The position numbers were made by a program, and so were the translations under genes. Positions 1 through 9,482 of a DNA stretch of 64,000 nt are shown here, one piece after another. The notes beneath the pieces are model-generated. The model saw only the letters and a program-made list of their open reading frames with translations. It ran no database searches and was not told the origin of the DNA. The DNA lies in the NCBI RefSeq assembly GCF_002976435.1, contig NZ_PUGF01000021.1, forward strand, positions 1 through 64,000, given 5' to 3'. Source of the stretch: Solimicrobium silvestre. GTDB lineage: Bacteria; Pseudomonadota; Gammaproteobacteria; Burkholderiales; Burkholderiaceae_D. Positions within the stretch are counted from its first letter, which is position 1. Each line of letters opens with the position of its first letter.

Positions 1-79
1 GGTGTATTTAATGTATTTTACTGTCGCCAGAAGATTCTTAAAATCGACTTGCGCGCTGCAACTAATTCGGCTTAAATGT

Positions 80-114
80 GTTACCCATGTCTGGATACAC
101 CCGTTACCTATGTC
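80..114. repeat. Tandem 12-bp motif, possible IS-end remnant
   Basis: Two copies of GTTACC(C/T)ATGTC lie at 80-91 and 103-114, differing at one base and 23 bp apart. They sit upstream of ubiA in a stretch (1-226) with no gene and are followed by a run of seven G. Short repeated motifs of this kind occur at the ends of some integrase-type insertion sequences, so this may be an IS scar. No transposase is visible in the window, and the assignment is a guess. Confidence 0.3.
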
Positions 115-226
115 CCACGTCTAAACAGGGGGGGATTAAATATGACAAATTCATCACTCACCCAAAATTTATTCAAAAACCAGTAATAAGTGAATTAGTT
201 GCTTATTACACCGTCAACTAACTACA

Positions 227-1111
227 ATGGCCGTTTTGCTTATCAAAAAATTCACCATGCACCGCCTAACCCTCTATTTGCAACTAACCCGTTTCGACAA
301 ACCGATCGGCATCATGCTATTGCTGTGGCCAACACTTTCTGCGCTATGGCTGGCCTCCAATGGAAAACCTGCCTGGCATTTGGTGCTGATTTTCACGATC
401 GGCACCGCGCTCATGCGTGCCGCCGGTTGCGCGGTAAATGATTATGCTGACCGCGACATCGACAAGCACGTCAAACGTACCGAGCAGCGCCCTCTGACTT
501 CTGGAAAAATTAAAAGCTGGGAGGCGTTGCTAGTTGCAGCCGTATTGGCATTAGCATCATTCGCCTTAATTATTCCGCTGAACGGATTAACCAAATTACT
601 TTCGATTGCTGCCATTGTTATCGCCGCGAGTTATCCGTATTTCAAACGGTTTTTTGCCTTACCTCAGGCTTATTTAGGTATTGCGTTCGGCTTCGGAATT
701 CCCATGGCGTATGCCGCGGTACAAAATCAAATCCCGTGTACTGCATGGGTGCTGTTATTCGCAAACGTATTTTGGGCCTTAGCTTACGATACTGAATACG
801 CGATGGTCGATAAAGACGATGATTTAAAAATTGGCATACGCACTTCGGCAATTACTTTTGGACGTTTTGATGTGGTCGCAGTGATGTTCTGCTATGCAGC
901 AAATCTAGGGATAATTACGTGGGTAGGCTGGTCTTACGGTTTGCGTTTATGGTTCACAATTGGTATATTAGGAGCCTTCGCATGCGCAATTTATCATTAT
1001 TTTTTAATACGAAATAGAAGTCGCGAAGGTTGTTTTGCTGCGTTTCGGCACAATAACTGGTTAGGTTGTCTTATTTTTATCGGAATAGCTTTAGACTTTG
1101 CATTACGATAA
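227..1111 (+). CDS. ubiA: 4-hydroxybenzoate octaprenyltransferase UbiA
   Basis: Integral-membrane prenyltransferase that attaches the polyprenyl tail to 4-hydroxybenzoate in ubiquinone synthesis. The 294-residue product has the N-terminal family signature RFDKPIG followed by LLLWPTL. The first Asp-rich motif NDYADRDID and then RPLTSG lie at about residues 71-95, and the second Asp-rich motif is [12 protein letters not shown]; these bind the Mg-diphosphate of the prenyl donor. Several hydrophobic helices fill the rest. A start at 257 ([10 protein letters not shown]) fits the family N-terminus equally well. Neither start has a clear Shine-Dalgarno, so the first ten residues are uncertain. The gene stands alone, with the DUF883 gene 40 bp downstream. 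Confidence 0.93.
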   Translation: MAVLLIKKFTMHRLTLYLQLTRFDKPIGIMLLLWPTLSALWLASNGKPAWHLVLIFTIGTALMRAAGCAVNDYADRDIDKHVKRTEQRPLTSGKIKSWEALLVAAVLALASFALIIPLNGLTKLLSIAAIVIAASYPYFKRFFALPQAYLGIAFGFGIPMAYAAVQNQIPCTAWVLLFANVFWALAYDTEYAMVDKDDDLKIGIRTSAITFGRFDVVAVMFCYAANLGIITWVGWSYGLRLWFTIGILGAFACAIYHYFLIRNRSREGCFAAFRHNNWLGCLIFIGIALDFALR

Positions 1112-1151
1112 ATTCCCAAGCACGTACTTATTCAATTCGATTGGAGAAATC

Positions 1152-1457
1152 ATGAGCTCACACACCAACAACGATGATCTGATGCACGACCTGCAAGCAG
1201 TCATCAAAGACGCTGAAGTCCTGATGAAAAGCTCCGCCTTACCCAATGGCGAAGATTTCAGAAGCGCAAAAGAACGCATTGAAACCACCCTCAAAAACGC
1301 CAAAGATGAAATAATCCGCTTAGAAAAACTGGTGGTCGGCAAAACCAAGGAAGCCGCTCAAGCTACCGACACCTACGTCAAAGACAATCCTTGGCAAGCA
1401 GTTGGCTTAGGTGCTGCAGTTGGCCTTGTTATTGGCCTATTAATTAGCCGTAAATAA
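1152..1457 (+). CDS. DUF883 / ElaB-YqjD family membrane-anchored protein
   Basis: A 101-residue protein with a charged helical N-terminal part and a single C-terminal membrane segment (DNPWQAVGLGAAVGLVIGLL) ending in SRK. This is the ElaB/YqjD/DUF883 architecture; E. coli YqjD is inner-membrane anchored and associates with ribosomes in stationary phase. The start at 1152 is chosen because GGAGA lies just upstream; an in-frame ATG at 1098 would overlap ubiA. It is first of three small genes in the same order as E. coli yqjD-yqjE-yqjK, so a joint membrane stress role is likely by analogy. Confidence 0.85.
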   Translation: MSSHTNNDDLMHDLQAVIKDAEVLMKSSALPNGEDFRSAKERIETTLKNAKDEIIRLEKLVVGKTKEAAQATDTYVKDNPWQAVGLGAAVGLVIGLLISRK

Positions 1458-1472
1458 CTCCGCGCAAATAAG

Positions 1473-1862
1473 ATGACGATCTCCGCCACCATTAATCGTA
1501 TTATCTCTACCGTAGTAGCAATGCTATACACGCGCTTAGAATTGGTGACGGTTGAATTAGAAGAAGAGTTTTTGCGCTTTTCTTCTTACTTTATCTACGC
1601 TTTAATAGCCTTATTTTGTGGCGGTGTGGCCGTCTCGCTGCTGATATTTTTAGTGATTGCACTGTTTTGGGATGAGCATCGGGTTGCCGTCTTACTCAGC
1701 TTAATTGCAGTGTTTAGTGCGATCAGTATATATATTGCGGCATGGCTCAGAACCCAAATGTCCAACAAGCCACGCCTGCTTGAGCAAACCATAGCTGAAC
1801 TCAAAAAAGATGCCGAGCTATTACGGGTGCGTGAATCAGACTCAGAGCAGGAGCCATCATGA
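1473..1862 (+). CDS. YqjE-like phage-holin-superfamily membrane protein (DUF1469 type)
   Basis: The 129-residue product has two long hydrophobic helices (about residues 38-65 and 70-92) after an amphipathic N-terminus and before a charged C-terminal tail. This is the YqjE/DUF1469 layout placed in the holin III superfamily. It follows the DUF883 gene by 15 bp and its stop overlaps the next start by 4 bp (ATGA), so the three genes are probably co-translated. Function is unknown; family knowledge only places it in the inner membrane next to YqjD proteins. Confidence 0.75.
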   Translation: MTISATINRIISTVVAMLYTRLELVTVELEEEFLRFSSYFIYALIALFCGGVAVSLLIFLVIALFWDEHRVAVLLSLIAVFSAISIYIAAWLRTQMSNKPRLLEQTIAELKKDAELLRVRESDSEQEPS

Positions 1863-2146
1863 GCCGCACTAAACAACTAGCAATGCGGCGCTCAATTCTG
1901 GTCGCTGAATGTGCACTGCAAAGAACCACGCTGGCCGCGCAAAGTCATGCTCTTGGACGAATTACCGGCTGGATCAGTGCCAGCAATGGCTTAGTTGAGC
2001 GACTTAAAAACATGCCTGGTTGGGTTAGTGCTTTACTGGCTGGAATGTTGGTATTAATGCCGGGGCGCGCCGTTTCTTTGGCGAGAAACGGGCTAATGAT
2101 ATGGCAAATCTGGCGTAATCTTAAGTCCAATATGGACAGCAAATAA
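1859..2146 (+). CDS. YqjK-like small protein
   Basis: The 95-residue protein is basic at the N-terminus (SRTKQLAMRRSILVAECALQR) and carries one hydrophobic stretch near residues 54-68 (WVSALLAGMLVLMPG). Position after the YqjE homologue, with a 4-bp start/stop overlap, matches the third gene of the yqjDEK order. The sequence itself is weakly distinctive, so the family name rests largely on synteny. It converges on the sulfurtransferase gene, whose stop is about 25 bp away. Confidence 0.6.
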   Translation: MSRTKQLAMRRSILVAECALQRTTLAAQSHALGRITGWISASNGLVERLKNMPGWVSALLAGMLVLMPGRAVSLARNGLMIWQIWRNLKSNMDSK

Positions 2147-2169
2147 ACACCAGCAGCTTAGTAACTCAA

Positions 2170-3042
2170 TTAGTTAGTTCCCAACGCAATCGGTCTGGCC
2201 GGATCAGAACACCACTCACTCCACGAACCTGCATACAATGCCGCGCCCGGCATTCCGGCAATTTCCAAAGCCAGTAAATTATGGCAAGCCGTTACGCCAG
2301 ATCCACATTGCATAATCGCATTGTGCGGCTCTTTAATTACCGCACCTAATTCCGCACGCAATTCTTGCGCAGATTTAAAGCGTCCGTTCACTTGCAAATT
2401 ATCTTTGAAGAAGCGATTTTTTGCGCCGGGAATATGGCCGCCAACCGGGTCTATCGTTTCATTCTCACCGCGATAACGATCAGGCGAGCGAGCATCAACC
2501 ACTGTTTTATGACGCGTCTCTATATTTACCACTACGTCATTGACGCTAACCAAACTAACCAATGCAGTTTGCTCACTGATAGCACCCGGTGCGGCTTCAA
2601 AAATTTGCGTGTCTAGCGGCTGATTCGCCTCAACCCAAGCGGGCAAACCACCATCTAAAACCGCAACCGCAGCATGTCCAACCCAGCGCAACATCCACCA
2701 TAAACGTGCAGCATACATCCCGCCATGCGCATCATAGGCAAGCACTTGCGTGTCATTACTGATACCCCATGCGCGTAATTTAGCAATAAATGCGGCGCGC
2801 TCCGGCAATGGGTGGCGACCAAAAAATACGCCGTTAGCATTCCGTTTATGATCGGATAAATCCTGATCGAGATGGACAAATTGGGCTGTTGGAATATGGC
2901 CTTGTGCAAACGCCGCAGGCCCTGCATCGGGATTAGCTAAATCATTCCGGCAATCTAAGATAATCCAATTCGGCTGCTTGCTGTGCTGGGCAAGTTCATT
3001 CACTGAAATCAAAGTAGTAAAAGTTGCGAGGTTCGAACCCAT
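2170..3042 (-). CDS. sseA: 3-mercaptopyruvate/thiosulfate sulfurtransferase
   Basis: Two-domain rhodanese of 290 residues. The N-terminal inactive domain contains DCRNDL and GHIPTA, and the C-terminal catalytic domain contains VVDARSPDRY, GHIPGA and the active-site loop CGSGVTA with Cys at about residue 246. The CG(S/T)GVTA form is the mercaptopyruvate-type loop, so transfer of sulfur from 3-mercaptopyruvate is more likely than from thiosulfate. AGGA lies a few bases before the ATG. It is the last gene of a minus-strand run behind the EamA transporter (8-bp gap) and the Rieske gene. Confidence 0.88.
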   Translation of the reverse strand: MGSNLATFTTLISVNELAQHSKQPNWIILDCRNDLANPDAGPAAFAQGHIPTAQFVHLDQDLSDHKRNANGVFFGRHPLPERAAFIAKLRAWGISNDTQVLAYDAHGGMYAARLWWMLRWVGHAAVAVLDGGLPAWVEANQPLDTQIFEAAPGAISEQTALVSLVSVNDVVVNIETRHKTVVDARSPDRYRGENETIDPVGGHIPGAKNRFFKDNLQVNGRFKSAQELRAELGAVIKEPHNAIMQCGSGVTACHNLLALEIAGMPGAALYAGSWSEWCSDPARPIALGTN

Positions 3043-3050
3043 AGCTATCC

Positions 3051-3929
3051 TTATTTAATCAGACCAAGTTTGGAGGTCAATTTAGTGTGTATATAGGTCG
3101 CCAGTATGCCACTGACAACAATAACAGCAATACCAAACCAGCTTAAAACACTTAATTTATCATGCCAGATCAGTACGCCAAGCACACTGGAGAAAATAAT
3201 GCCGCTATAGGATAAATTAGCCGTAAGCAATGGATTACCCAAACGATAAGCGCGCGTCATGGCTAGTTGAGCAGTAGAAGCGAGCAGGCCAACCAATAGC
3301 AATAGCACAATACCGATAAGTTGATGCGAGTGCCAGTCATGATCAATCAAGCCAGCAAAGGCGCCAGCCGCAGCACTGGTTAATGAAAAATAAAACACCA
3401 CGCGGGTTTCTGGCTCACCCAACAAGCCCATCGCTCGCACCTGCAAATAAGCTAGCGCTGCCAGCATGCCGGAACCAAGAGAAATAAATGCGATAGGTAA
3501 TTGTTCTGGCTGCATCGATGGTTGTAGCAATAAAATCACGCCGACGAAACTCAGCATAATTGCGCTAGGCAAGCCCCAGGAAAAACCACTTTTCCCGCGC
3601 CACCAATTATAGGCAAACAGCATTGCGGCTATCCATATCGGCGACATGTAGTTGAGCGTATTCGCCATGGCCAGCGGAAGTTTGCCGATAGTATAAAACC
3701 ACAGCCATAAAGCAATAACCCCAACCAAGCCGCGACCAAAATGGCGCAACGGCATGCGAGTTTTTAAACTGGTGTGATTAATTCGTGAAATGAGGAATAA
3801 AAAGAAAACGCCAAATATGCCGCGATACATGACGATTTCTGAGGTGGTATAAAAAGCCGATGCTAGCTTGACGCACACTCCCATCAAGGCAAACAGCAAG
3901 CTAGAGACTAATATCCAAAGTGATTGCAT
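3051..3929 (-). CDS. EamA-family (DMT superfamily) transporter
   Basis: A 292-residue protein made almost entirely of hydrophobic helices, about ten, arranged as two EamA halves. The first begins at WILVSSLLFALMGVCVKLA. The second holds AYLQVRAMGLLGEPETRVVFYF and ends with a C-terminal helix and KLTSKLGLIK. Members are metabolite or drug exporters; no substrate can be read from sequence. It lies 12 bp after the Rieske gene and 8 bp before the sulfurtransferase gene on the same strand, so co-transcription is likely. Confidence 0.85.
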   Translation of the reverse strand: MQSLWILVSSLLFALMGVCVKLASAFYTTSEIVMYRGIFGVFFLFLISRINHTSLKTRMPLRHFGRGLVGVIALWLWFYTIGKLPLAMANTLNYMSPIWIAAMLFAYNWWRGKSGFSWGLPSAIMLSFVGVILLLQPSMQPEQLPIAFISLGSGMLAALAYLQVRAMGLLGEPETRVVFYFSLTSAAAGAFAGLIDHDWHSHQLIGIVLLLLVGLLASTAQLAMTRAYRLGNPLLTANLSYSGIIFSSVLGVLIWHDKLSVLSWFGIAVIVVSGILATYIHTKLTSKLGLIK

Positions 3930-3941
3930 TCAGGTTTTACT

Positions 3942-5081
3942 TTAGCTATTTTCATCAATCGCCATATTGGCGCGAAACCATTCATGAAAATGCTGCATCC
4001 CGTCTTCCATCGGCGATTGATATGGCCCGACTTGATTTTCACCGCGTTCAAATAAAATGCGTCGCCCGGCATCCATCCTGAAACCGATTTCATCATCTTC
4101 GATGCAAGTTTCCATATAGGCAGCGCGTTCCGCTTCGATGAATTCGCGTTCAAACAATACGATTTCTTCGGGATAGTAAAATTCCACCACGTTGCGGGTT
4201 TTACCCACGCCTTGCGGCCATAAAGTCGATACCACCAACACATGCGGATACCACTCAACCATAATATTGGGATACAAAGTCAGCCAAATTGCGCCATACG
4301 GCGGTACAACGCCATTACGGAATTTAAGGACTTGCTCTTGCCACGCCTGATATGTTTTGGAGCCTGATTTCAGCAAACCGCTATTCACGCCCACTGTTTG
4401 CACACTGTAATCAGCGCCAAACTCCCAGCGCAAATCGTCGCAAGCAACAAAGCTGCCCAAACCTGGATGAAAAGGCTCGACGTGATAATCTTCCAGATAC
4501 ACTTCAATGAAGGTTTTCCAGTTGTAATCACAATCATGCACTTCAACGTGATCCAGCATATAGCCGCTAAAATCAAGGTCTTTGGTAACAGATAACTGGC
4601 TCAGCTTTTCCATCACGTTGTAACCGTTTTGCTCAAACAATAGCCCGTTCCAGCTTTGCAGCTTGGTATTTGCTAAGTTTAAACAAGGAGATTCGTCAAA
4701 ATGCGGCGCGCCTAGTAGCTCACCTTTAAGATCGTACGTCCAGCGATGTAGCGGGCACACAATATTGGTTGCGTTGCCGCGCGTAGTTTGGTTTCCCTTA
4801 CCGCCTGAGCCGCCAAACATCAGCGCTTGCCGATGACGACAAACGTTAGAAAGCAGCTCGATGCCGCGCTCGCTACGTACTAGCATTCGACCTTCATTTT
4901 CGGATGCGAGTGTAGCGAAATCGCCCACATTGGGTACCATCAGTTCATGCCCGATATAACGTGGGCCTTGCTGGAATAATTGTTTGATTTCACGCTGCAA
5001 TAGCGATTCATCAAAATAGACAGAAACCGGAAGTTGCGCTGTTGAACGCACTAGTTTGGCGAATGTAGCCAGATCGGACAT
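3942..5081 (-). CDS. Rieske-type ring-hydroxylating oxygenase, alpha-subunit-like
   Basis: The 379-residue product has an N-terminal Rieske [2Fe-2S] domain with CRH at residues 81-83 and CPLH at 109-112, and a C-terminal catalytic domain with the mononuclear-iron motif EDYHVEPFH (His at about 200 and 205). This is the SRPBCC oxygenase family, which hydroxylates aromatic rings or cleaves quaternary amines; no separate beta subunit is encoded nearby. The ATG at 5081 is preferred over an in-frame GTG at 5087. The spacing between the Rieske pairs (25 residues, Gly/Asn rich) is longer than the common 15-17. Upstream of the xseB-ispA-dxs-folE2 region, as in many Burkholderiales (from memory). Confidence 0.85.
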   Translation of the reverse strand: MSDLATFAKLVRSTAQLPVSVYFDESLLQREIKQLFQQGPRYIGHELMVPNVGDFATLASENEGRMLVRSERGIELLSNVCRHRQALMFGGSGGKGNQTTRGNATNIVCPLHRWTYDLKGELLGAPHFDESPCLNLANTKLQSWNGLLFEQNGYNVMEKLSQLSVTKDLDFSGYMLDHVEVHDCDYNWKTFIEVYLEDYHVEPFHPGLGSFVACDDLRWEFGADYSVQTVGVNSGLLKSGSKTYQAWQEQVLKFRNGVVPPYGAIWLTLYPNIMVEWYPHVLVVSTLWPQGVGKTRNVVEFYYPEEIVLFEREFIEAERAAYMETCIEDDEIGFRMDAGRRILFERGENQVGPYQSPMEDGMQHFHEWFRANMAIDENS

Positions 5082-5261
5082 CCCCACCCCCCCAAATATT
5101 TACTCAACCTAAGAGAGAAAGAATCCGCAAAAACCTGTGTTCAATTCGGTGAAGAGAAACGGAAATTTTGGACAGAACGTCGGATTATACCCGAATTCAG
5201 CTTAATTGTTTTAAGATTCACGCTACGAAACTCGTCCAAATAACATCAAAGAAAGTATTCC

Positions 5262-6050
5262 ATGCCACGTTTTGCTGCCAATTTAAGCATGATGTACCCC
5301 GAATTTACATTCGTTGAGCGCTTCGCCGCAGCGGCTCATGACGGATTTAAAGCGGTCGAATTTCAATTTCCTTATGAATTTCCAGCGGCCCAAATCAACA
5401 CATTATTGGCCGATAACAATTTAACACTCGCGCTGTTTAACGCGCCACCGGGCAATTGGGCGAACGGCGAAAGGGGCCTAGCCTCATTACCCAATAGGAT
5501 CAATGACTTTAAGCATTCAATAGACCAAGCTCTCAACTACGCCCACATTTTAGGCAACAAAAAGCTGCATGTGATGGCTGGTTTGATTCAGCCGGATAGC
5601 GATTCAGGTGCGCAACGCAACGTATATTTAAACAATCTCGCCTATGCGGCGGAGCTAGCACAACAAGCCGGCATTAACTTAGTTATTGAACCGATTAATA
5701 CGCGCGATATGCCCAGTTATTTTTTGAATCAGCAAGAACAGGCGCAAGCTATTTGTACGGAATTAGCTTTACCCAACGTACAGGTGTTATTTGATATTTA
5801 TCACTGCCAAATTATGGAAGGCGATTTAGCCACCAAACTCAGGCGTGACATGCAGCGCAACAATGCAGGCATTGGACATATCCAAATTGCTGGCGCGCCA
5901 GATCGACATGAGCCAGATTTAGGTGAAATCAACTACCCGTATTTGTTTGAACTGATTGATGCGCTCGGTTATACCGGCTGGATAGGCTGCGAATATCGGC
6001 CACGCAATAACACCTCGGCAGGGCTAACTTGGCTAAAGTCTTGGCTTTAG
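5262..6050 (+). CDS. hyi: Hydroxypyruvate isomerase-like TIM-barrel protein
   Basis: A 262-residue AP-endonuclease-2-type TIM barrel. The N-terminus ([12 protein letters not shown], then [13 protein letters not shown]) is very close to what I recall of E. coli Hyi. Later metal-site segments are [25 protein letters not shown] and [20 protein letters not shown]. The reaction is isomerisation of hydroxypyruvate and tartronate semialdehyde in glyoxylate metabolism. The gene is divergent from the Rieske operon across a 180-bp gap and is followed by 290 bp with no gene. No glyoxylate carboligase or tartronate semialdehyde reductase is adjacent. Confidence 0.85.
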   Translation: MPRFAANLSMMYPEFTFVERFAAAAHDGFKAVEFQFPYEFPAAQINTLLADNNLTLALFNAPPGNWANGERGLASLPNRINDFKHSIDQALNYAHILGNKKLHVMAGLIQPDSDSGAQRNVYLNNLAYAAELAQQAGINLVIEPINTRDMPSYFLNQQEQAQAICTELALPNVQVLFDIYHCQIMEGDLATKLRRDMQRNNAGIGHIQIAGAPDRHEPDLGEINYPYLFELIDALGYTGWIGCEYRPRNNTSAGLTWLKSWL

Positions 6051-6070
6051 TTTTGATAATTTATATCCGG

Positions 6071-6101
6071 CACACTATTGTATTAATTCAACAATATTGT
6101 G
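6071..6101. other. Imperfect inverted repeat downstream of hyi
   Basis: CACACTATTGT (6071-6081) and ACAATATTGTG (6091-6101) are complementary at 10 of 11 positions with a 9-base loop. No T-tract follows on either strand, so a classical terminator is not supported. The rest of 6051-6340 is AT-rich and holds no convincing gene. Confidence 0.45.
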
Positions 6102-6340
6102 CAATTGATTCTAAGTTGCAATGAGTTAAATATATACTCTACAAAAATTAATTTTCCACTATTCCACAACCAATTGGATGCTTTAGATTTTCTAAAAAAA
6201 TAGAGGGGTATATAGAAATTGGAATTAAGGCTCAGATTCAGCGTCTATTTACGTTGATATCCGTCAACTTGTTTTAAAATAGAGGGTTAATTTTAATAGC
6301 CACTAATTTAATTCCACTTCATTACCGACATCACAACGCC

Positions 6341-6607
6341 ATGATAAAAAAAACAACCGCCGCTAGCAACGCTAGTCCCGCTTCATTTGAAGCAGCGATG
6401 GCTGAATTAGCGCAACTTGTTGCACGTATGGAAGCTGGCGAATTAGCGCTGGAAGCATCAGTAGAAGCGTATGCACGTGGTTCTGAGTTAGTACAGTATT
6501 GCGCGGCACAATTAGAAAAAGTAGAACAACAAGTCAAAATTTTGGATGGCGACTTACTGAAACCCTTTAAACCGTCGCAAACTGACACCAATGATGCCGG
6601 AGCTTAA
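6341..6607 (+). CDS. xseB: Exodeoxyribonuclease VII small subunit
   Basis: An 88-residue protein with the XseB core: FEAAMAELAQLVARMEAGELALEASVEAYARGSELVQYC followed by a coiled helix. It pairs with XseA (not in this window) in the nuclease that degrades single-stranded DNA. The N-terminal extension rich in Thr/Ala/Ser is ordinary for this family. It heads the xseB-ispA-dxs cluster; ispA begins a few bases after its stop. Length and motif are typical. Confidence 0.95.
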   Translation: MIKKTTAASNASPASFEAAMAELAQLVARMEAGELALEASVEAYARGSELVQYCAAQLEKVEQQVKILDGDLLKPFKPSQTDTNDAGA

Positions 6608-6614
6608 TATCTTG

Positions 6615-7523
6615 ATGACCACCTCCAGCACCTTATCCGATTGGATGAAGCAAAGTCAGGCACACATCGAGGCTGCATTAACTGACTTTTTGCCATCGCC
6701 ACAACAAACCCCAACGCATTTGCACGAAGCCATGCGCTATGCCGTATTGGATGGCGGCAAACGCGTGCGGCCTTTGCTAGTGTACGCAGCGGGGCAATTA
6801 TTTGATGCCGACTATGCGGAATTAACGCGCGCCGCCTGCGCTCTGGAAATGATCCACGCGTATTCCTTGGTGCACGACGATATGCCGTGCATGGATGACG
6901 ATGCATTACGACGCGGCAAACCAACGGTACATGTGAAATTTGGCGAAGCCACTGCGCTGCTAGTCGGCGACGCATTGCAAGCGCAAGCATTCTTGATTTT
7001 AGCGCAAGGAAAAACCGCTCCTGCACGCCAATTGGAAATGCTGAGAATTTTAGCGCACAGTTCCGGATCGCTAGGCATGTGCGGCGGACAGGCGATTGAT
7101 TTGGCGAGCGTAGGCTGCAATTTATCGCGCGACCAGTTAGAGCAAATGCACCAACTTAAAACCGGTGCATTATTGCGCGCCTCGGTATTATTAGGCGCAT
7201 TATGTGGACAAGAGCTAAATGAAATTGACCAGGCAGCCTTGCATCGCTATTCACACTCAATTGGCTTAGCATTTCAGGTGGTGGATGACATTCTAGATGC
7301 CACGTCCGATTCCGCCTCGCTCGGCAAAACAGCAGGTAAAGATGCCGCCAATAACAAGCCGACCTATGTCTCCATTTTAGGGCTCGCAGCATCGCAAACA
7401 TTAGCCGAAAATTTAAGGATAGAAGCGCATAATGCGCTGCACTCATTTACCGCGACAATGCAAAACTCACGCACCCAGCGCCTTTCTCAGTTAGCCGATT
7501 TCATTGTGCAGCGTTCTGCGTAA
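6615..7523 (+). CDS. ispA: Farnesyl diphosphate synthase / short-chain polyprenyl synthetase
   Basis: Condenses isopentenyl diphosphate with dimethylallyl and geranyl diphosphate. About 302 residues, with GGKRVRP near residue 47, the first Asp-rich motif [31 protein letters not shown] and the second Asp-rich motif [10 protein letters not shown] at 6615 is chosen because GGAG lies 12 bases upstream and the resulting N-terminus has the family length; in-frame ATGs at 6591 and 6594 would overlap xseB. The dxs gene follows within 11 bp, linking precursor synthesis and chain elongation in one operon. Confidence 0.93.
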   Translation: MTTSSTLSDWMKQSQAHIEAALTDFLPSPQQTPTHLHEAMRYAVLDGGKRVRPLLVYAAGQLFDADYAELTRAACALEMIHAYSLVHDDMPCMDDDALRRGKPTVHVKFGEATALLVGDALQAQAFLILAQGKTAPARQLEMLRILAHSSGSLGMCGGQAIDLASVGCNLSRDQLEQMHQLKTGALLRASVLLGALCGQELNEIDQAALHRYSHSIGLAFQVVDDILDATSDSASLGKTAGKDAANNKPTYVSILGLAASQTLAENLRIEAHNALHSFTATMQNSRTQRLSQLADFIVQRSA

Positions 7524-7533
7524 GAAAGCCTTT

Positions 7534-9420
7534 ATGACCTTATTAAAAGACATTAATTCTCCTGCCGATTTACGCCATTTATCGCGTGCGCAGCTCAAAC
7601 CTTTAGCGGATGAATTACGTGCATTTGTGCTGGATTCCGTTTCCAAAACAGGCGGACATTTATCGTCCAACCTAGGCACAGTGGAACTCACCATTGCGCT
7701 ACATTATGTATTTAACACGCCGGACGACCGGCTGGTTTGGGATGTGGGTCATCAAACTTATCCGCATAAAATCCTCACCGGTCGCCGCGACCAAATGCAT
7801 AGCCTGCGCCAGTTCAACGGCATTTCCGGCTTCCCTAAACGCGATGAAAGTGAGTTTGATACTTTCGGCACAGCACATTCATCCACTTCAATTTCTGCCG
7901 CACTGGGAATGGCCGTTGCCGCAAAAATCAAAGGCGAAAACCGGCATTCGGTTGCTATTATTGGCGACGGTTCCATGACTGCCGGCATGGCGTTTGAAGC
8001 ATTGAACAATGCCGGCGTGATGGAAGATGTCAATTTACTGGTAATTTTGAACGATAACGACATGTCGATTTCGCCGCCGGTTGGCGCGTTAAATCGTTAT
8101 TTGGCGCGTTTAATGTCGGGCAAGTTTTATGCAGCGGCCAGAAATGTCGGTAAATCCGTATTACCTCCGCCGATGCTGGAAATTGCCAAGCGCTTAGAAG
8201 AACACGCCAAGGGCATGATCATGCCTGCCACCTTGTTTGAAGAATTTGGCTTCAACTATATTGGCCCGATTGACGGCCATGACTTAGAAGCGCTAATCCC
8301 GACTCTACAGAATTTAAAAGAGCTCAAAGGCCCGCAATTTCTGCATGTGGTTACCAAAAAAGGCCAAGGTTATAAGCTGGCGGAAGCAGATCCGGTTTTG
8401 TACCACGGCCCGGGCAAATTCAATCCGGCTGAAGGCATTAAACCAGCCACTGCACCGAAACTAACTTACACCAAAGTATTTGGCGATTGGCTGTGCGATA
8501 TGGCCGAGCAAGATAAGCGCCTGGTCGGCATTACCCCAGCCATGCGCGAAGGTTCCGGCATGGTGGAATTCGAGCAGCAATATCCAAGCCGTTATTACGA
8601 CGTTGGCATTGCAGAACAACATTCCGTCACATTTGCAGCCGGTCTGGCTTGCGAAGGATTAAAACCAGTTGTGGCAATTTATTCCACGTTCTTGCAACGC
8701 GCTTACGATCAATTAATCCATGATGTCGCATTACAAAATCTGGATGTGACGTTTGCCTTAGATCGCGCGGGTTTAGTCGGCGCAGACGGCGCAACGCACG
8801 CCGGCAATTATGATTTAGCCTATTTACGTTGCATTCCTAATATGGTTATCATGGCTGCATCGGACGAAAATGAGTGCCGTCAGATGCTCACCACCGGTTT
8901 CCAATATAATGGGCCTGCTGCGATCCGTTATCCACGGGGTGCGGGCATAGGCGCTGAAGTTAAAAAAGAGTTAACTACCATCCCATTAGGCACTGGCGAA
9001 GTTAAACGACAAGGCAAAAGAATTGCCATTTTTGCGTTTGGCAGCATGGTTGCCCCTGCATTGCAAGCTGCAGAAAAGCTCAACGCCACGGTTGCTAATA
9101 TGCGTTTTATCAAACCGCTGGATGTCGCGTTAGTGAAGCAATTAGCTGAGTCGCACGACATTCTGGTTAGCGTCGAAGAAGGCGCAAAAATGGGTGGTGC
9201 CGGTTCTGCAATTGCAGAAGCCTTAGCCGAATTAGGCATTAACAAATCAGTATTAATTTTGGGTTTACCCGACCAATTCATCGACCACGGCGAAGCTGGC
9301 CAATTGCTGGCATTATGTGGTTTAGATGGGGTTGGAATTAGCAATTCGATACAAGGGCATTACCACTTGGCGGAGGCAACTACGGTAGTTGAACCGCGCT
9401 TAGTGAGTAATAGTAATTAG
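7534..9420 (+). CDS. dxs: 1-deoxy-D-xylulose-5-phosphate synthase
   Basis: Thiamine-diphosphate enzyme for the first step of the MEP isoprenoid pathway, joining pyruvate and glyceraldehyde 3-phosphate. About 628 residues: an N-terminal TPP domain with [13 protein letters not shown] and [18 protein letters not shown], the central pyrimidine domain with [25 protein letters not shown] (the catalytic Glu is in this segment), and a C-terminal transketolase domain. ATG 7534 gives the canonical N-terminus ([12 protein letters not shown]); an earlier in-frame GTG-type start at 7504 would overlap ispA. Its TPP cofactor is the end product of the thi genes at the other end of this window. Confidence 0.97.
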   Translation: MTLLKDINSPADLRHLSRAQLKPLADELRAFVLDSVSKTGGHLSSNLGTVELTIALHYVFNTPDDRLVWDVGHQTYPHKILTGRRDQMHSLRQFNGISGFPKRDESEFDTFGTAHSSTSISAALGMAVAAKIKGENRHSVAIIGDGSMTAGMAFEALNNAGVMEDVNLLVILNDNDMSISPPVGALNRYLARLMSGKFYAAARNVGKSVLPPPMLEIAKRLEEHAKGMIMPATLFEEFGFNYIGPIDGHDLEALIPTLQNLKELKGPQFLHVVTKKGQGYKLAEADPVLYHGPGKFNPAEGIKPATAPKLTYTKVFGDWLCDMAEQDKRLVGITPAMREGSGMVEFEQQYPSRYYDVGIAEQHSVTFAAGLACEGLKPVVAIYSTFLQRAYDQLIHDVALQNLDVTFALDRAGLVGADGATHAGNYDLAYLRCIPNMVIMAASDENECRQMLTTGFQYNGPAAIRYPRGAGIGAEVKKELTTIPLGTGEVKRQGKRIAIFAFGSMVAPALQAAEKLNATVANMRFIKPLDVALVKQLAESHDILVSVEEGAKMGGAGSAIAEALAELGINKSVLILGLPDQFIDHGEAGQLLALCGLDGVGISNSIQGHYHLAEATTVVEPRLVSNSN

Positions 9421-9482
9421 TAACAACAGTAGTGCCCAATTTAAATAACACGGAACAGCCGTTCTGTAAGTGAGGTTATGTG

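Noticed and set aside
6591-6614. Upstream in-frame starts for ispA
   Set aside because: They lie within xseB without a ribosome site and lengthen the N-terminus; 6615 fits family length and spacing better, though not proven.
9449-9466. Possible Zur site before folE2
   Set aside because: Only a short GAAC/GTTC dyad is present; it does not match the AT-rich Zur palindrome I know.
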